A program made the translations under genes and the position numbers. This document shows positions 26,169 through 37,694 of a stretch of 64,000 nucleotides of DNA, in pieces. This stretch comes from Microbacterium sp. Leaf320 (GTDB lineage Bacteria > Actinomycetota > Actinomycetes > Actinomycetales > Microbacteriaceae): assembly GCF_001423485.1 (NCBI RefSeq), contig NZ_LMOD01000001.1:564617-628616 (forward strand), read 5' to 3'. A model generated the notes under the pieces. That model did no database searches. It saw only the letters and a program-made list of their open reading frames with translations, and was not told the DNA's origin. Every line of letters begins with the position of its first letter. Position 1 is the stretch's first letter.

Positions 26169-27337
26169 AGCAGTATCTCTTCACGATCATCCTGACCGCC
26201 GCGATCACGTTCGCGCTGACGTGGGCGGTCTGGCGGCTGAGCCTGCGGTTCAAGCTCTACCCGAGCATCCGCGAGCGGGATGTGCACACCACGCCGACCC
26301 CGCGTCTGGGTGGCGTCGCCATCTTCCTCGGCATCGCGGCGGCGATCGGGGTCTCTGCGGCGAACCCGTTCTTCGCGAACATGTGGATGCCGCCCCAGAC
26401 CATGTGGTCGATCCTCGCCGCGTCGCTGCTGATCGCGATCATCGGCGTGGTCGACGACCTCTGGGATCTCGACTGGATGATCAAGCTCGGCGCGCAGTTC
26501 CTCGCCGCCGGGATCATCACGGTGGGTGGCGGGCTGCAGATCCTGTCTCTGCCGTTCGGCGACCTGATCGTGTTCTCCAGCTGGCTGAGCATCACGATCA
26601 CGATGTTCGCGATCGTCATCGTGATGAACGCGGTCAACTTCATCGACGGTCTGGACGGCCTCGTCGCCGGTGTGTGCCTGATCGCGAACGGGGTCTTCTT
26701 CGCGTACTCCTACATCCTGACCCGTGACACCGGTGCCTCCAGCTACTTCAACCTCGCCTCCTTCCTCGCGGCGGTCCTGATCGGCGCATGCCTCGGATTC
26801 CTGCCGTTCAACTGGAGCCCGGCGAAGCTGTTCATGGGAGACTCCGGTGCTCTGGTGCTCGGACTCCTGATGGCCACCTCCGCGATCGCGGTGACCGGTC
26901 AGCTCGAGCCGTCGGCGCTCGACCCGGAGAGACTCGGACGCTCCCAGCTCCTCGGTGCCTTCATCCCGATCCTTCTGCCGCTGCTGGTCGTGCTGCTGCC
27001 GCTTCTCGACTTCGGCCTCGCGGTGCTCCGCCGCATGAACGCCGGGAAGTCGCCGTTCTCTCCCGACCGCAAGCATCTGCACCACCGCATGCTCGACCTC
27101 GGACACCGAGACCGCGATGCCGTCCTGATCTTCTACGCCTGGACGGCCGTGATCTCCCTCGCCGTCCTCCTGATGTACGTCGGCGCCCGTGAGGACTGGC
27201 CCGGCCAGTACATCCCCGGAGTCGCCTTCGGAGTGGTCGGCATCGCCGCCTGCCTCGTCATCACCTTGAATCCTCTGCGCCGGCGGAAGTCCGCGGCGTC
27301 TGCCGAACCCGACCCGACACCCGTGGAGTCCCCGTGA
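26165..27337 (+). CDS. WecA/MraY-family undecaprenyl-phosphate GlcNAc-1-phosphate transferase
   Basis: 390 residues with about ten membrane helices. It transfers a sugar-1-phosphate from a UDP-sugar to a polyprenyl phosphate, starting a wall polymer. Motifs are TPRLGGVAIFLG, GVVDDLWDLDW (Mg-binding DD), NAVNFIDGLDGLVAG, MGDSGALVLG and the WecA-type HLHHRMLDLGH. The HLHHR signature favours WecA over MraY. Start GTG 26165 overlaps the tsaC stop. The position just before the ATP synthase genes is standard for actinobacteria. Confidence 0.92.
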   Translation: MKQYLFTIILTAAITFALTWAVWRLSLRFKLYPSIRERDVHTTPTPRLGGVAIFLGIAAAIGVSAANPFFANMWMPPQTMWSILAASLLIAIIGVVDDLWDLDWMIKLGAQFLAAGIITVGGGLQILSLPFGDLIVFSSWLSITITMFAIVIVMNAVNFIDGLDGLVAGVCLIANGVFFAYSYILTRDTGASSYFNLASFLAAVLIGACLGFLPFNWSPAKLFMGDSGALVLGLLMATSAIAVTGQLEPSALDPERLGRSQLLGAFIPILLPLLVVLLPLLDFGLAVLRRMNAGKSPFSPDRKHLHHRMLDLGHRDRDAVLIFYAWTAVISLAVLLMYVGAREDWPGQYIPGVAFGVVGIAACLVITLNPLRRRKSAASAEPDPTPVESP

Positions 27338-27909
27338 GCCCGAGCCCCGTTTCCAGCAATCCGATCCTGCGGAGGACGCTGCTCTGGTCTGCCCTCTCGA
27401 TGGTGGTCCTCGCGCTCGTGGCCGGCGGGATCGGTCTTCTCGTCGACGGCGTGGAGGGGCTCGTGAGCGGCCTGCTCGGGGTCGTGCTCGCCATGCTGTT
27501 CCTCGGGATCACTGCGCTCAGCATCCTGATCGCCAACCGCTGGTTCGGCGACCCGCTCTACGTGCAGCTGTTCTTCGCGATCGTCCTGGGCGGCTGGCTG
27601 CTCAAGCTCGGGCTGTTCGTGGTAATCATGATCGTCCTGAGCGGTCAGCCGTGGGTCAGTCCGATGGTGTTCTTCCTGTCGATCGTCACGGGCGTCGTCG
27701 CGACCCTGATCATCGACGTGATCGTCATCACGAAGATGCGGCTGCCGAACGTGAGCGACGCATCCCTGCCCACGGAGGCGCCGACCGACCATGCTCCCGG
27801 CGTGCATCTGCCGACCGTCGTGCCCGAGGATCGCGCGCCCGGACGTCACCACATCGTGCCCGAGTCCCTCGCGCCGGAAAGCCCGGGCGAGGACGCCCAG
27901 CGGTCTTAG
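27334..27909 (+). CDS. AtpI-like membrane protein
   Basis: 191 residues. Four hydrophobic helices fill the first 135 residues (WSALSMVVLALVAGGIGLLV, GLLGVVLAMLFLGITALSIL, FFAIVLGGWLLKLGLFVVIM, MVFFLSIVTGVVATLIIDVI). The tail is Pro/Glu/His-rich and probably disordered. Position and helix count match AtpI/subunit-I-like proteins that precede atpB, but no strong sequence motif proves it. GTG 27334 overlaps the previous stop by 4 nt. Confidence 0.7.
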   Translation: MSPSPVSSNPILRRTLLWSALSMVVLALVAGGIGLLVDGVEGLVSGLLGVVLAMLFLGITALSILIANRWFGDPLYVQLFFAIVLGGWLLKLGLFVVIMIVLSGQPWVSPMVFFLSIVTGVVATLIIDVIVITKMRLPNVSDASLPTEAPTDHAPGVHLPTVVPEDRAPGRHHIVPESLAPESPGEDAQRS

Positions 27910-27927
27910 GCAACCCTCTTATTCTGA

Positions 27928-27933
27928 TAGTGT
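27928..27933 (+). promoter_or_regulatory. -10 box TAGTGT in front of the atp operon
   Basis: TAGTGT lies 19 nt after the stop of the AtpI-like gene, and exactly 6 nt before a GTG at 27940 that opens a 21-codon ORF. It is the best promoter candidate for the ATP synthase genes. Confidence 0.45.
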
Positions 27934-27939
27934 TGACAA

Positions 27940-28005
27940 GTGCCCGCCGCTCGCCCGCGAGCGCTTGCGCTTGAAGCACACCGACCATCGTCGCCCCGGT
28001 TCTGA
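27940..28005 (+). CDS. possible 21-residue leader ORF of the atp operon
   Basis: GTG 27940 lies 6 nt after TAGTGT, the same geometry as many leaderless genes in this window. It reads 21 sense codons (MPAARPRALALEAHRP...) to TGA at 28003-28005, 50 nt before atpB. The peptide is Arg/Pro/Ala-rich with no family. The atpB frame itself is closed upstream by a TGA at 27972 and offers no ATG, GTG or TTG before 28056. It may be an upstream ORF that tunes atp translation, or a chance match. Confidence 0.35.
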   Translation: MPAARPRALALEAHRPSSPRF

Positions 28006-28055
28006 CCGGTGCCCCGAAGCTGGAGCCCGCGCTGTTCAATCTTGCTGCGACCCTG

Positions 28056-29705
<1,650 letters not shown>

Positions 29706-29706
<1 letters not shown>

Positions 29707-30494
29707 TGGGCAGCGCGACCACTCAGGCACTCGCGGCATCCACTCAGGCGCTTGCCGCAGCGAAGGACGTCACTCTCGACTCGGCCAGGGAGCTGTTCGC
29801 AGCTGCCAGGACCGTGGCGGAGTCGTCTCAGCTGAGCGGCGCGCTCACCGATCCCTCGGCTCCGGCAGAGGCGCGACAGAACGTCGTGTCGGCGGTCTTC
29901 GGCGGATTCTCTCAGGACGTGCAGAACGTCCTGAAGACCGTCGTGGCTCAGCGCTGGTCCTCCACGTCGCAGCTCGTCGACGGCGTCGAGGAACTGGCCA
30001 TCCGTGCCGCGGCGATCTCCACTCCCCAGGCCGACATCGGGAGAGAGCTGTTCGGCTTCTCCCGGGTCATCGCCGCGAACGCGGATCTCGAGCTCGCGCT
30101 CGGAACCCGCCTCGGGGGAGAGGACGCCAAGGGTGCTCTCGTCGAGAGGCTTCTGGCCGGGGGCGTCAGCGACGCCGCCGCGCTGATCGTCTCGTCGCTG
30201 GTCCGCCAGCCGCGTGAGCGTCGCATCCGGCAGATGCTGTCGCGGGCGACCCGCATCGTCGCCGACCAGGGCGATCGGGTGGTGGCGACGGTGCACACCG
30301 CGAAGCCGCTGACCGACGCGCAGCGCACCCGCCTGAGCGCCGCACTCTCGCGCCGCTACGACGGCAACGTATCCCTCAACGAGGTCTTCGACCCCGCCGT
30401 CGTCGGAGGCCTGCGCGTGCAGATCGCCGATGACGTCATCGACGGCAGCATCTCCGCTCGACTCGCCGACCTTCGCCAGAAGCTCGCGGGCTAA
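29706..30494 (+). CDS. atpH: ATP synthase subunit delta
   Basis: 262 residues. It joins the peripheral stalk to the top of the F1 head. An N-terminal helical bundle is followed by the conserved C-terminal segment [21 protein letters not shown] and a final [21 protein letters not shown]. It is longer than the about 180 residues of E. coli, as is usual in this group of actinobacteria. Confidence 0.94.
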
Positions 30495-30541
30495 CACGAC
30501 TTCGCGCGGGGAACCGCGCACCCAGATACAAAGGGAAGACA

Positions 30542-32182
30542 ATGGCAGAACTATCGATCAGCCCCGACGTCATCCGTGACGCGCTGAAGGACTTCGCCGC
30601 CGCCTACGAGCCCACCGGGGCAGCGGCGACCGAGGTCGGCACAGTCATCGACGCAGCGGATGGAATCGCGCACGTCGAGGGCCTGCCCGGCGTCATGGCC
30701 AACGAGCTCGTGGCCTTCGCGAACGGCACCAAGGGCCTCGCGCTGAGCCTCGACCAGGACCAGATCGGTGTGGTCGTCCTCGGCGACTTCACCGGTGTCG
30801 AAGCAGGACAGGAAGTCACCCGCACGGGTGAGGTCCTCTCGGTTCCCGTGGGTGACGGCTACCTGGGTCGCGTCGTCGACCCGCTCGGAAACCCGATCGA
30901 CGGCCTCGGCTCGATCGCCACCGAGGGCTCGCGTGAGCTCGAGCTGCAGGCGCCCGGCGTCATGCAGCGCAAGTCGGTGCACGAGCCGATGCAGACCGGT
31001 ATCAAGGCGATCGACGCCATGATCCCCGTCGGTCGCGGCCAGCGTCAGCTGATCATCGGCGACCGCCAGACCGGCAAGACCGCGATCGCGATCGACACGA
31101 TCATCAACCAGAAGGACAACTGGGAGTCCGGCGACGTCAACAAGCAGGTGCGCTGCATCTACGTCGCCATCGGCCAGAAGGGCTCGACCATCGCTTCGGT
31201 GAAGGGCGCGCTCGAAGAGGCCGGCGCCCTGGAGTACACCACGATCGTGGCAGCTCCCGCCTCCGACCCCGCCGGCTTCAAGTACCTGGCTCCCTACACC
31301 GGTTCGGCCATCGGCCAGCACTGGATGTACGGCGGCAAGCACGTCCTGATCATCTTCGACGACCTGTCGAAGCAGGCCGAGGCCTACCGCGCCGTTTCGC
31401 TGCTGCTGCGTCGTCCGCCGGGCCGCGAGGCATACCCGGGTGACGTCTTCTACCTGCACTCCCGTCTGCTGGAGCGTTGCGCGAAGCTCTCCGACGAGCT
31501 CGGCGCAGGGTCGATGACCGGTCTTCCGATCATCGAGACCAAGGCCAACGACGTCTCGGCCTACATCCCGACCAACGTGATCTCGATCACCGACGGCCAG
31601 ATCTTCCTGCAGTCCGACCTCTTCAACGCCAACCAGCGTCCTGCGGTCGACGTGGGTATCTCGGTGTCGCGAGTCGGCGGTGACGCTCAGGTCAAGTCGA
31701 TCAAGAAGGTCTCGGGAACGCTCAAGCTCGAACTCGCTCAGTACCGCTCGCTCGAGGCCTTCGCGATGTTCGCGTCCGACCTCGACCAGGCGTCACGTCG
31801 TCAGCTCTCCCGTGGTGCGCGTCTGACCGAGCTGCTCAAGCAGCCGCAGTACTCGCCGTACCCCGTCGAGGAGCAGGTCGTCTCGATCTGGGCCGGAACG
31901 AAGGGCAAGCTCGACACGATCGAGGTCTCGGACGTGCTGCGCTTCGAGCGCGAGCTGCTCGACTACCTCCGTCGCAACACGAAGGTCCTCGACACCCTGC
32001 GCGAGACCAACGTCCTGGACGACGACACCGTGGCTGAGCTCGAGAAGCACACCGACGCTTTCCTCCTGGAGTTCCAGGGTGGCAAGGGGCAGGCCATCGG
32101 CGCTCCCGGTCACGAGGAGCACGCTGCAGCCGAGGCTGAGGACGTCAACCAGGAGAAGATCGTCAAGGGTCGTCGCGCGTAA
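30542..32182 (+). CDS. atpA: ATP synthase subunit alpha
   Basis: 546 residues of the F1 head. It binds nucleotide non-catalytically. Walker A is GDRQTGKTA (about 177-185), and the catalytic arginine lies in the later [10 protein letters not shown] segment. The C terminus has an extended acidic/His tail ([12 protein letters not shown]). A purine-rich GGGAAG lies before the ATG. Confidence 0.97.
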   Translation: MAELSISPDVIRDALKDFAAAYEPTGAAATEVGTVIDAADGIAHVEGLPGVMANELVAFANGTKGLALSLDQDQIGVVVLGDFTGVEAGQEVTRTGEVLSVPVGDGYLGRVVDPLGNPIDGLGSIATEGSRELELQAPGVMQRKSVHEPMQTGIKAIDAMIPVGRGQRQLIIGDRQTGKTAIAIDTIINQKDNWESGDVNKQVRCIYVAIGQKGSTIASVKGALEEAGALEYTTIVAAPASDPAGFKYLAPYTGSAIGQHWMYGGKHVLIIFDDLSKQAEAYRAVSLLLRRPPGREAYPGDVFYLHSRLLERCAKLSDELGAGSMTGLPIIETKANDVSAYIPTNVISITDGQIFLQSDLFNANQRPAVDVGISVSRVGGDAQVKSIKKVSGTLKLELAQYRSLEAFAMFASDLDQASRRQLSRGARLTELLKQPQYSPYPVEEQVVSIWAGTKGKLDTIEVSDVLRFERELLDYLRRNTKVLDTLRETNVLDDDTVAELEKHTDAFLLEFQGGKGQAIGAPGHEEHAAAEAEDVNQEKIVKGRRA

Positions 32183-32202
32183 TCGCGTGAGGAACTGATT
32201 TC

Positions 32203-33102
32203 ATGGGCGCTCAACTCAGGGTCTACAAGCAGAAGATCTCTTCTGCTCAGACGACCAAGAAGATCACGAAGGCGATGGAACTCATCGCGGCTTCGCGCAT
32301 CCAGAAGGCGATGGCACGCGTCAAGGCGTCCAGCCCCTTCGCGCGAGCCGTGACGAGGGCCGTGTCCGCCGTCGCGACGCACTCGAACGTCGACCACCCG
32401 CTCACCCGCGAGCCCGAGACGATCCGCCGCTCCGCGGTCGTGATTTTCTCGTCGGACCGCGGTCTTGCCGGAGCCTTCAACTCGCAGATCCTCCGTGAGG
32501 GTCTCGAGGTGGCGGAGCTCCTGCGCGGGCAGGGCAAGGAGCCGGTGTTCTACCTCGTCGGTCGCAAGGCCGTCGGCTACTTCCAGTTCCGTCGCATCGC
32601 GGCGGCCGCGGAGTGGACCGGCGACACCGACACCCCGTCGTTCCACACGGCGGAGGAGATCTCGGCCACGCTGCTCGAGGACTTCTCCCGCGGTGCTGAC
32701 GAGGGCGGCGTCGACGAGATCCACCTCGTGTACAACCGCTTCGTCAGCATGATGACGCAGTCGCCGGAATCCGTGCGCCTGCTTCCGCTGGAGATCGCGG
32801 AAGCCGATGACTCGGAAGCGGGAAGCGCCGTCTACCCGCTGTACGAGTTCGAGCCGGATGCCGAGACAGTCCTCGACGCGATCCTGCCGGTGTACATCCA
32901 GAGCCGCGTCTTCAACGCTCTCCTGCAGTCGTCTGCTGCCAAGCAGGCTGCGACGCAGAAGGCGATGAAGTCGGCCAGCGACAACGCCGACAAGCTCATC
33001 ACCGACTACACCCGTCTGCGCAACAACGCGCGTCAGGCGGAGATCACGCAGCAGATCGCGGAGATCGTCGGCGGCGCCGACGCACTCTCGTCGAGCAAAT
33101 AG
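32203..33102 (+). CDS. atpG: ATP synthase subunit gamma
   Basis: 299 residues forming the central rotor shaft. N-terminal [25 protein letters not shown] and C-terminal [25 protein letters not shown] are the paired helices of the coiled coil; [11 protein letters not shown] is the family signature in the globular part. A 20-nt gap separates it from atpA. Confidence 0.96.
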   Translation: MGAQLRVYKQKISSAQTTKKITKAMELIAASRIQKAMARVKASSPFARAVTRAVSAVATHSNVDHPLTREPETIRRSAVVIFSSDRGLAGAFNSQILREGLEVAELLRGQGKEPVFYLVGRKAVGYFQFRRIAAAAEWTGDTDTPSFHTAEEISATLLEDFSRGADEGGVDEIHLVYNRFVSMMTQSPESVRLLPLEIAEADDSEAGSAVYPLYEFEPDAETVLDAILPVYIQSRVFNALLQSSAAKQAATQKAMKSASDNADKLITDYTRLRNNARQAEITQQIAEIVGGADALSSSK

Positions 33103-34578
<1,476 letters not shown>

Positions 34579-34580
34579 CC

Positions 34581-34841
34581 ATGGCGCTGCATGTCAGCCT
34601 CGTCTCCGCGGACGCGGAGGTCTGGACGGGAGAGGCGAGCCTCGTGGTCGCCAAGACCGTCGAAGGTGAGATCGGCTTCATGACCGGCCACGAGCCGGTT
34701 CTGGCGATCCTCGCCCAGGGCGAGGTCCGCATCACGCAGACGGACGGCACCAAGGTGCTCGCCAACGCACAGGACGGCTTCCTCTCGATGGAGAGCGACG
34801 TCCTGACGATCGTGGCGGGCAACGCGGCTCTCATCGCCTGA
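34581..34841 (+). CDS. atpC: ATP synthase subunit epsilon
   Basis: 86 residues. Only the N-terminal beta-sandwich is present (LHVSLVSADAEVWTGEAS ... GEIGFMTGHEPVLAIL); the C-terminal helical hairpin that inhibits ATP hydrolysis in many bacteria is absent, as in several actinobacteria. It starts 2 nt after atpD and is followed by a terminator. Confidence 0.94.
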   Translation: MALHVSLVSADAEVWTGEASLVVAKTVEGEIGFMTGHEPVLAILAQGEVRITQTDGTKVLANAQDGFLSMESDVLTIVAGNAALIA

Positions 34842-34856
34842 TCAGTTCAGTTCACC

Positions 34857-34897
34857 GCGTCCGCCTCGACGCCCCCAGTGGGAGCCGAGGCGGACGC
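34857..34897 (+). terminator. 12-bp hairpin ending the atp operon
   Basis: Arms 34857-34868 and 34886-34897 pair perfectly with a 17-nt loop, 15 nt after the atpC stop. A T-run is missing, as is common in high-GC genomes. Confidence 0.65.
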
Positions 34898-34917
34898 GTC
34901 TGCATTCCCGAGGTCCC

Positions 34918-35664
34918 ATGAAGATCCTGCTTCCCCCGTCAGAGACGAAGCGCCCCGGCGGGAACGGTGCACCCCTCGATGTCAGCGCACTGGCGCTTCC
35001 CGGTCTGCACGGCGAGCGTCATGCCGTGATCGACGCGCTCGTCGACCTCGCAGCCGACGAGGCGGCTGCGCTCAAGGTGCTCAAGCTGAGCCCGAGGCAG
35101 GCGGGTGACATCGTCCACAACCGGATGCTGCACTCCGCCGCGACGATGCCCGCTGTGGATCGCTACACGGGAGTGCTCTACGACGCGCTCGACGCGCAGA
35201 CGCTCTCGTCGGCGTCCCGGCGTTGGCTCGGATCGCATGCGTGGATCCATTCGGCGCCGCTCGGCCCCATCGGCGCGCTCGACGCCATCCCGCCTTACCG
35301 GCTGGCGGCCGGCACGTCGCTGCCCGGGCTGTCGGCGCTGCGCCGTCACTGGGCAGACGCGACGACCGAGGCGATAGCGGAGGATGACCCGGCATTCGTC
35401 CTCGACCTGCGAAGCGAGGCCTACGTCGCGCTCGGGCCTGTGCCTGCTTCCGTCCCCTCCGCGTACGTGCGGGTGGTGACCGAGCATGGACGCGCGCTCA
35501 ACCATTTCAACAAGAAGTCCAAAGGGCTGCTGACCCGGGCGCTGGCCGAAGACCGCCCGCGAGTACGGTCGGTGCGCACCCTGCGTACCTGGGCCGAGTC
35601 GCGGGGTATCGTGCTCCGAGACGCGCCGGAGCCCGGGATCCTGGAGTTCGTCGTCGCCGAGTGA
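34918..35664 (+). CDS. yaaA: YaaA family (DUF328) protein
   Basis: 248 residues. The N terminus MKILLPPSETKRPGG and the C-terminal LNHFNKKSKGLLTRAL are the family signatures. In E. coli YaaA lowers free iron and protects DNA during peroxide stress. The actinobacterial branch is divergent, so that function is a transfer by family. It lies directly after the atp terminator and must have its own promoter, which I could not locate. Confidence 0.85.
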   Translation: MKILLPPSETKRPGGNGAPLDVSALALPGLHGERHAVIDALVDLAADEAAALKVLKLSPRQAGDIVHNRMLHSAATMPAVDRYTGVLYDALDAQTLSSASRRWLGSHAWIHSAPLGPIGALDAIPPYRLAAGTSLPGLSALRRHWADATTEAIAEDDPAFVLDLRSEAYVALGPVPASVPSAYVRVVTEHGRALNHFNKKSKGLLTRALAEDRPRVRSVRTLRTWAESRGIVLRDAPEPGILEFVVAE

Positions 35665-35701
35665 CACAGCGTCACGCAGGAGGGCTCTCCTGCGTGTGTC
35701 G

Positions 35702-35731
35702 TTGCCCCATATATCGCGACCCCGCTATGGT
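35702..35731 (+). promoter_or_regulatory. promoter TTGCCC-18-TATGGT
   Basis: TTGCCC (35702-35707) and TATGGT (35726-35731) are 18 nt apart, about 50 nt before the ATG at 35781, which has its own ribosome-binding site. This is a conventional leadered promoter. Confidence 0.45.
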
Positions 35732-35780
35732 GGGTGTCGCGGCGCGCAAGGCGTCTGCTCCATCGGATCCGGAGGGGTTC

Positions 35781-36590
35781 ATGTTCTCATTTATCGGCGA
35801 CGTAAGCGCGGCGATCGCGTCATCGTATAACTACGACGGAGGCGGGGCCGCAGCGGCCGCCTTCTGGGCGATCTACCTCATCTTCATCCTGGTGCTCAGC
35901 GTCGGCGGCTACGTGCTCAGTTCTCTCTTCCTCATGAAGATCTTCGAGAAGGCCGGCGTCGAGGGCAAGTGGCGAGCCTGGGTTCCGTTCTACAACCTCA
36001 TGATCTTCTTCAAGCTCGGCGATGTGAGCCCGTGGCTCGTCTTCGCCAGCCTGCTGACCTGGATCCCGGTTCTCGGCTGGCTGGTCGCCATCGGATTCGC
36101 GGTCGTCGCGGTCCTCGCCGCGTGGCGCGTCGGTCTCAAGCTCCAGAAGGACTCCGTCTGGGTCATCCTGTACGTCTTCCTCTCTCTCGTGTGGCTCGGA
36201 ATCAACGCCTTCGACAAGTCGCGCTGGAACCCGAACATCGCTCCGGCATCGTGGGCGAACAACGGCTTCCTCGCCGACCGCACCGTCTGGCAGGGCATCC
36301 CCGTGCAGCCGCGTCCGGCGGCCGGCCCCGGCTACGGCGCCCCGCAGGGCTACGGTGCTCCTCAGGGGTACGCACCTCCCGCTCCTCAGGGCTACGCGCC
36401 CCCGGCTCAGCCCGGTTACGCGCCGCCCGCTCAGCCCGGCTACGCGCCGCCCGCAGCACCGTCGGCTCCGGCAGCTCCTGGCGTGCCTCCGGCAGCACCG
36501 TCGGCACCCCCTGCCTCTCCGCAGGTCCCGCCGGCACCGCCGGCAGCACCGCCCGTGCCGCCGACCAACCCCACGCAGCCTCCGGCCTGA
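35781..36590 (+). CDS. DUF5684-like membrane protein with proline-rich tail
   Basis: 269 residues. Four membrane helices occupy the first 145 residues; between them is the signature FEKAGVEGKWRAWVPFYNLM, typical of DUF5684-type proteins of unknown function. The last 90 residues are a disordered tail with repeats of GYGAPQ and GYAPPAQP and then a Pro/Ala run. Such tails often recruit partners. GGAGGGG lies just before ATG 35781; the frame extends upstream but without a better start. Confidence 0.75.
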   Translation: MFSFIGDVSAAIASSYNYDGGGAAAAAFWAIYLIFILVLSVGGYVLSSLFLMKIFEKAGVEGKWRAWVPFYNLMIFFKLGDVSPWLVFASLLTWIPVLGWLVAIGFAVVAVLAAWRVGLKLQKDSVWVILYVFLSLVWLGINAFDKSRWNPNIAPASWANNGFLADRTVWQGIPVQPRPAAGPGYGAPQGYGAPQGYAPPAPQGYAPPAQPGYAPPAQPGYAPPAAPSAPAAPGVPPAAPSAPPASPQVPPAPPAAPPVPPTNPTQPPA

Positions 36591-36600
36591 TGACGTGACG

Positions 36601-36630
36601 CAGAACCCCCGACTCCGGTCGGGGGTTCTG
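36601..36630 (+). terminator. 13-bp perfect hairpin terminator
   Basis: The arms 36601-36613 and 36618-36630 pair perfectly around TCCG, 10 nt after the stop of the DUF5684-like gene. Confidence 0.8.
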
Positions 36631-36681
36631 TCGTGTACGCCGAAAGCGGTCGCCGATTCCAGGTGCATCGGGTCGAGGCGA

Positions 36682-36687
36682 TAGCGT
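36682..36687 (+). promoter_or_regulatory. -10 box TAGCGT, leaderless start
   Basis: TAGCGT is followed by 6 nt (GGGGGA) and an ATG at 36694, the standard leaderless spacing here. It should also drive the PP2C gene. Confidence 0.5.
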
Positions 36688-36693
36688 GGGGGA

Positions 36694-36846
36694 ATGCTCA
36701 CTTCGCAACGCCGGGTCGGCGCCGCCGCTCTGCTCGTGTTGCCGAGACCCGTGCGCGCGAGTTCGAGCGTCTCGGTGTCCACTACGATGTGTGAGTATCC
36801 CGGCGAGGCCCGACCCGCAGGAATTTCGGAGGCGACGAGTGTCTGA
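36694..36846 (+). CDS. possible 50-residue ORF leading the PP2C gene
   Basis: ATG 36694 sits at the exact leaderless distance from TAGCGT. It reads 50 codons (MLTSQRRVGAAALLVLPRPV...) and its TGA overlaps the GTG of the PP2C gene by 8 nt, which would allow coupling. Against it, the product has no family and codon use is only moderately GC-rich. A second frame over the same bases reads RAREFERLGVHYDV before a stop and looks more protein-like, but has no start; a one-base deletion just after the ATG would join the two. Confidence 0.35.
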   Translation: MLTSQRRVGAAALLVLPRPVRASSSVSVSTTMCEYPGEARPAGISEATSV

Positions 36847-37636
36847 CACGACGACGAAGACGCGCAGCGTCACGGTTGCGCAGCGCCCGCTGCTGCTCTC
36901 CTGGGCGGGCGTCACCGACGTCGGCCGGAGACGCGAGACGAATCAGGACGCATTCTTCGCGGATTACCCCTTGTTCATCGTCGCAGACGGCATGGGCGGT
37001 CATGCCGGTGGCGAGATCGCGAGCCACAGCACGGTCAAGAGGCTCGAGGCCGTCGTCGCTTCGGGGTCCGTCGAGCGCGGCTCCATCGAAGGCGCGCTCG
37101 AGCTGGCCGTCGGCGACATCGCCGACCACCCGGAGACGACCGACGAGGGCACGGGAACCACGCTCACCGGAGTGTTCCTGGAGTTCGAGAACGACGAGCC
37201 GCATTGGGCCGCACTCAACATCGGTGATTCGCGGGTCTATCTTCTTCGCGACGACCGCCTCGTCCAGGTGACCACCGACCACTCGGTCGTCCAGGAGCTG
37301 ATCGCCGCGGGCAAGATCAGCCCTGAGGAAGCCGAAGGGCACCCCTACAGCAACGTCATCACTCGTGCCGTCGGGGCGAGCGAGTTGACTGCTCCCGACT
37401 ACGTCACTCTCGACGTGCGCGCAGGCGACCGCTTCGTGATCTGCTCGGACGGACTCACGAAGGAGCTGACGGACTACGGGATCCAGCACTTCCTCCGTGA
37501 GAACGCCGACCCGGCGGCGGCGGTGGATGCGATGCTCTCCGCTGCCCTCGAGAACGGTGGGCGCGACAACGTGACCCTCGTCGTCGTGCAGGTCGCGGAC
37601 GAGTCGTCCTCCACATCGGACGCTCCCGCGGAATAG
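36839..37636 (+). CDS. PP2C-family serine/threonine phosphatase
   Basis: 265 residues. Metal-binding motifs are RETNQDAFF, VADGMGGHAGGE, NIGDSRVYLL, VICSDGLTKEL and GGRDNVTLVVV, so the catalytic core is complete. It removes phosphate from Ser/Thr proteins, opposing PknA/PknB-type kinases. GTG 36839 follows GGAGG. The next gene, 58 nt downstream, is an EccC-like ATPase, which suggests a role in regulating that machine, but no kinase gene is in the window. Confidence 0.9.
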   Translation: MSDTTTKTRSVTVAQRPLLLSWAGVTDVGRRRETNQDAFFADYPLFIVADGMGGHAGGEIASHSTVKRLEAVVASGSVERGSIEGALELAVGDIADHPETTDEGTGTTLTGVFLEFENDEPHWAALNIGDSRVYLLRDDRLVQVTTDHSVVQELIAAGKISPEEAEGHPYSNVITRAVGASELTAPDYVTLDVRAGDRFVICSDGLTKELTDYGIQHFLRENADPAAAVDAMLSAALENGGRDNVTLVVVQVADESSSTSDAPAE

Positions 37637-37694
37637 CTCTCCTCGGCTGTGGAGTACGCCCTTCACATGCTTCCGGTGGTGTCCACTGAGCGGC

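Noticed and set aside
27933..27938. TTGACA as a -35 box of the atp promoter
   Set aside because: No TANNNT-like hexamer is present 16-18 nt downstream; the TAGTGT at 27928-27933 is a better candidate.
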